From assembly GCF_045209745.1 (NCBI RefSeq), contig NZ_CP109273.1:5084001-5148000 (forward strand): a DNA stretch of 64,000 nt, given 5' to 3'. Below are positions 61,523 to 64,000 of this stretch, one piece after another. Under the pieces are notes generated by a model. It had not been told where the DNA came from and ran no database searches. It saw nothing but the letters and a program-made list of their open reading frames with translations. The stretch is from Micromonospora sp045209745. GTDB taxonomy: Bacteria; Actinomycetota; Actinomycetes; Mycobacteriales; Micromonosporaceae. The first letter of the stretch is position 1. Every line of letters begins with the position of its first letter. Made by a program: the position numbers and the translations under genes.

Positions 61523-61948
61523 ACAGCATGCGGACCTGCTGAAAGGGCTGGCGACCAGCCTGGCTGGCAAGGTGGTGGTCGACTGCGTCAACCCGCTCGG
61601 CTTCGACAAGCAGGGTGCCTACGCGCTTGTGGTTGAGGCGGGATCGGCGGCCCAACAGGCGCAGGCGCTGCTGCCGAAGAGCACCGTGGTCGGTGCGTTC
61701 CACAACGTGAGCGCAGTCATGCTCGACGACCCCGAGACCGCCTCGGTCGACACCGACGTTCTGTGCTGGCAGACGTGCGGGAGGCGGCCGACATGGTGCG
61801 GGATCTCGCCAGCTGCATCCCCGGCGTACGAGGCGTGTACGGGGGCCGGCTGCGCAACGCAAACCAGGTCGAGGCACTCACCGCCAATCTCATCAGCGTG
61901 AACCGCCGGTACAAGGCGCACGCAGGGATCCGGATCACCGACATATGA
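61523..61948 (+). pseudogene. F420H2:NADP oxidoreductase-like remnant
   Basis: Frame one reads LLKGLATSLAGKVVVDCVNPLGFDKQGAYALVVEAGSAAQQAQALLPKSTVVGAFHNVSAVMLDDPE. After a slip near 61765, frame two reads LADVREAADMVRDLASCIPGVRGVYGGRLRNANQVEALTANLISVNRRYKAHAGIRITDI. This is a typical NpdG/Fno C-terminal two thirds. The Rossmann N-terminus is lost where the integrase remnant abuts. It differs from the PF03807 paralogs at 5-9 kb. Confidence 0.85.
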
Positions 61949-62356
61949 CATGGCCGCTCCGAGCTCTACGGTCGGCCGACCAGCATGGGGCCCACCGTGC
62001 CATGGCCGTCATCGTCGCAGGCCGGGACCCTGACGTGGTCAGCACGGCGCTGGCCTGCGGCGCCGCGGTGGCCGGCTGCACGGCGGGTACCGGTCTGAAT
62101 CACGAGGTGGGCGAAGCCCTCACCTGCGCGGCACAGGCCAGCCCGGGGCACGGCTGGCCATCGCCATGGCTGACCTGCCCTGCGCGTCACCGCGATGGCC
62201 GTGATCGATTGCACTGCCCTCTGGCAGACCGGAGCGATGATCGAGATCATGGGAGTCGCGGTCATCCTGCAAGGGCGCCGGAGAATCGGCAGCGCCTGAC
62301 CGTCAAGACGGAGGGGTCCGACGCCTGGCGGCGTTCTGGCGACGAAGGAGATGCAT
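61949..62356 (+). other. Interval without an assignable gene
   Basis: Plus-strand pieces such as AMAVIVAGRDPDVVSTALACGAAVAG and TALWQTGAMIEIMGVAVILQG look protein-like but lie in different frames, and I cannot name a family. It may be another decayed gene. The pntA ribosome site (AAGGAG, 62345-62350) is at its end. Confidence 0.4.
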
Positions 62357-63895
62357 GTGCTTGTCGGCGTTGTCAACGAGACGAGGCGTGGAGAGACCCG
62401 GGTGGCCGCAACCCCCACAACCGTGGCCCAGCTGTTGAAGCTGGGTTATCAGGTGGTGGTGGAACCTGCCGCTGGGGAGTCGTCGAGCTTCCCAGACGAG
62501 GCCTACGTCTCCGTCGGCGCGTCACTGGGGAATCCGCTCGCCGCGGACGTCGTGTTCGGTGTGAACGCGCCGTCGGTGGAGCTGCTTGACGCGCTCCGCC
62601 CGGGAGCGACGTGGGTCAGCCTGCTGGCTCCGGCGTTGAACCCCGCGCTGGTGGAGGAGCTGGCGCGTCGTCCGATCACCGCGCTGGCGATGGATGCGGT
62701 ACCGCGAATCTCCCGAGCGCAGTCGCTGGACGTGCTGTCCTCGATGGCGAACATCGCGGGGTACCGAGCTGTGGTGGAGGCAGCACACGTCTTCGCTCGG
62801 TTCTTCACCGGTCAGGTGACCGCTGCCGGCAAGGTGCCACCGGCGAAGGTGCTGGTGGCGGGTGCGGGTGTCGCGGGGCTGGCGGCGATCGGCGCCGCCG
62901 GCAGCTTGGGCGCCGTCGTCCGCGCCACCGATCCCCGCCCAGAGGTGGCCGACCAGGTGCGTTCGCTGGGCGGGGAGTACCTCGCGGTGAAGGCGCCGGA
63001 CGTGGAGGTCTCGGCCACCGGTTACGCCAAGGAGATGTCGGAGGACTACAACGCCCGGGCGGCTGCCCTGTACGCAGAGCAGTGCAAGGACGTGGACATC
63101 ATCATCACCACGGCGTTGATCCCAGGGAAGCCGGCACCGGTGCTCCTCACCAAGGAGATGGTGGCGAGCATGAAGCCGGGAAGCGTCATCGTCGACATGG
63201 CGGCGTCGAACGGCGGGAACGCGGAGGGCACGATCCCCGGCGAGGCGGTCGTCACCGAGAACGGCGTGACGATCCTGGGCTACACCGACCTCCCCGCTCG
63301 CCTGCCCACCCAGGCGTCGCAGCTGTACGGCACCAACCTCGTCAACCTGATGAAGCTGCTCACGCCCGGCAAGGACGGCCAGCTCGTGCTCGACTTCGAC
63401 GACGTGGTGCAACGGTCGATAACCGTGGTCCGGGACGGCGAACTTACCTGGCCGCCACCGCCCGTGCAGGTCTCGGCGGCGCCGGCCGCGGCAGCTGCGG
63501 CGGAAAAGTCAATGGAGTCGCAGGCGAAGCAGCCCGTGCCGACGTCGCGCCGCGTCGCGATGGTGACGGCCATCGGGGCAGTGCTGTTCCTGGTCGTTGC
63601 TCTGGCCCCGCCGGCGCTGCTAGGTCACCTGACGGTGTTCGCGTTGGCGATCGTGATCGGCTACTACGTGATCGGTCACGTGCACCACGCGCTGCACACA
63701 CCGCTGATGTCGGTGACCAACGCGATCTCCGGGATCATCGTGGTCGGCGCGTTGCTGCAAATCGGTCATGGCGAAACGTCGAACCGAGCCCTGATCACCG
63801 GGCTGTCATGCGCCGCGATCCTGCTGGCCAGCATCAACATCTTCGGCGGCTTCGCGGTGACCCGCCGCATGCTCACGATGTTCTCCCGCAGCTGA
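62357..63895 (+). CDS. pntA: NAD(P) transhydrogenase alpha subunit
   Basis: 512 residues from GTG at 62357; the in-frame ATG at 62351 touches the AAGGAG site, so the GTG is favoured. Domain I is present: VGVVNETRRGETRVAATP, then MDAVPRISRAQSLDVLSSMANIAGYRAVVEAA, and the NAD motif VAGAGVAGLAAIGAAGSLGAVVRATDPR near residue 172. TGYAKEMSED and VIVDMAASNGGN follow. An Ala-rich linker (about 375-395) leads to three to four membrane helices near the C-terminus, the fused PntA form. It couples proton movement to hydride transfer between NADH and NADP+. The pntB start follows 31 bases after the stop. Confidence 0.95.
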   Translation: MLVGVVNETRRGETRVAATPTTVAQLLKLGYQVVVEPAAGESSSFPDEAYVSVGASLGNPLAADVVFGVNAPSVELLDALRPGATWVSLLAPALNPALVEELARRPITALAMDAVPRISRAQSLDVLSSMANIAGYRAVVEAAHVFARFFTGQVTAAGKVPPAKVLVAGAGVAGLAAIGAAGSLGAVVRATDPRPEVADQVRSLGGEYLAVKAPDVEVSATGYAKEMSEDYNARAAALYAEQCKDVDIIITTALIPGKPAPVLLTKEMVASMKPGSVIVDMAASNGGNAEGTIPGEAVVTENGVTILGYTDLPARLPTQASQLYGTNLVNLMKLLTPGKDGQLVLDFDDVVQRSITVVRDGELTWPPPPVQVSAAPAAAAAAEKSMESQAKQPVPTSRRVAMVTAIGAVLFLVVALAPPALLGHLTVFALAIVIGYYVIGHVHHALHTPLMSVTNAISGIIVVGALLQIGHGETSNRALITGLSCAAILLASINIFGGFAVTRRMLTMFSRS

Positions 63896-63926
63896 AGCCG
63901 CACCCGAGTCCTGGAGCTTTCACGAC

Positions 63927-64000
63927 ATGACTATCGAGACCGCGGCTCAGTCCGCGTACATCGTGGCCGCGCTGTTGTTCATCCTGGCGCTGGCCGGCCT
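63927..64000 (+). CDS. pntB: NAD(P) transhydrogenase beta subunit (5' end only)
   Basis: ATG at 63927 with GGAG about ten bases upstream; 24 codons are visible to the edge (MTIETAAQSAYIVAALLFILALAGL). The first membrane helix, AYIVAALLFILALAGL, is typical of PntB. Identity rests mainly on its position after pntA. Confidence 0.8.
   Translation, partial: MTIETAAQSAYIVAALLFILALAG

Overview
The window is high-GC DNA from an actinomycete. Signs are GTG/TTG starts, ATGA and TGATG gene overlaps, coenzyme-F420-type reductases, an LLM-family flavin oxidoreductase, NarL- and TetR-type regulators, and actinobacterial acyl-CoA genes. A Pseudonocardiales-like host would fit, but nothing here fixes the genus. 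I see no tRNA, rRNA or CRISPR array. All calls come from reading the sequence and recognising motifs; no database search was run.

Layout. 1-4000: the end of an exported alpha/beta hydrolase (minus), then an operon of CPBP membrane protease, sensor kinase and response regulator, closed by a perfect 20-bp-arm hairpin. 4073-11164: a redox block of a chimeric epoxide hydrolase, three F420/NADP-reductase-like paralogs (one broken), an NmrA-like reductase, an LLM oxidoreductase and an SDR, with a divergent LysR gene. 11288-11600: a broken YbaK-like gene. 11824-20393: a compact, translationally coupled biosynthetic operon of TetR, a small ORF or attenuator, AMP-ligase, clavaminate-synthase-like oxygenase, GNAT, P450, fatty-acyl-AMP ligase, acyl-ACP dehydrogenase and acyl carrier protein. 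20459-21610: wrecked IS256 and ISAs1 elements that also destroy an acyl-CoA dehydrogenase gene.

21607-27926 (minus): a beta-oxidation operon with separate HAD, APH-type kinase and ACAD11-type dehydrogenase, plus MaoC hydratase, FabG, SDR and thiolase. It faces a TetR gene across two palindromic operators. 29034-29640: decayed copies of two genes of this type. 29693-60463: a catabolic island holding a nitronate-monooxygenase-like gene, an enoyl-CoA hydratase/thiolase/carotenoid-oxygenase/CoA-ligase/VOC/quinone-reductase/thioesterase operon, an MFS exporter, a second quinone reductase, two paralogous tandem-HxlR regulators, a thiolase, a five-gene peptide/nickel-type ABC transporter, another acyl-CoA dehydrogenase, VOC and ligase genes, a SnoaL-like protein, a DapB-like reductase, an SDR and a membrane DUF1295 protein. 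Several island transcription units share a 20-bp motif that overlaps their promoters.

60766-61948 is a gene graveyard (ISL3, integrase, flavin-enzyme and F420-reductase fragments). The window ends in the pntA-pntB transhydrogenase genes. Overall it reads as an accessory region where small-molecule synthesis, acyl-CoA catabolism and repeated duplication and decay sit side by side.
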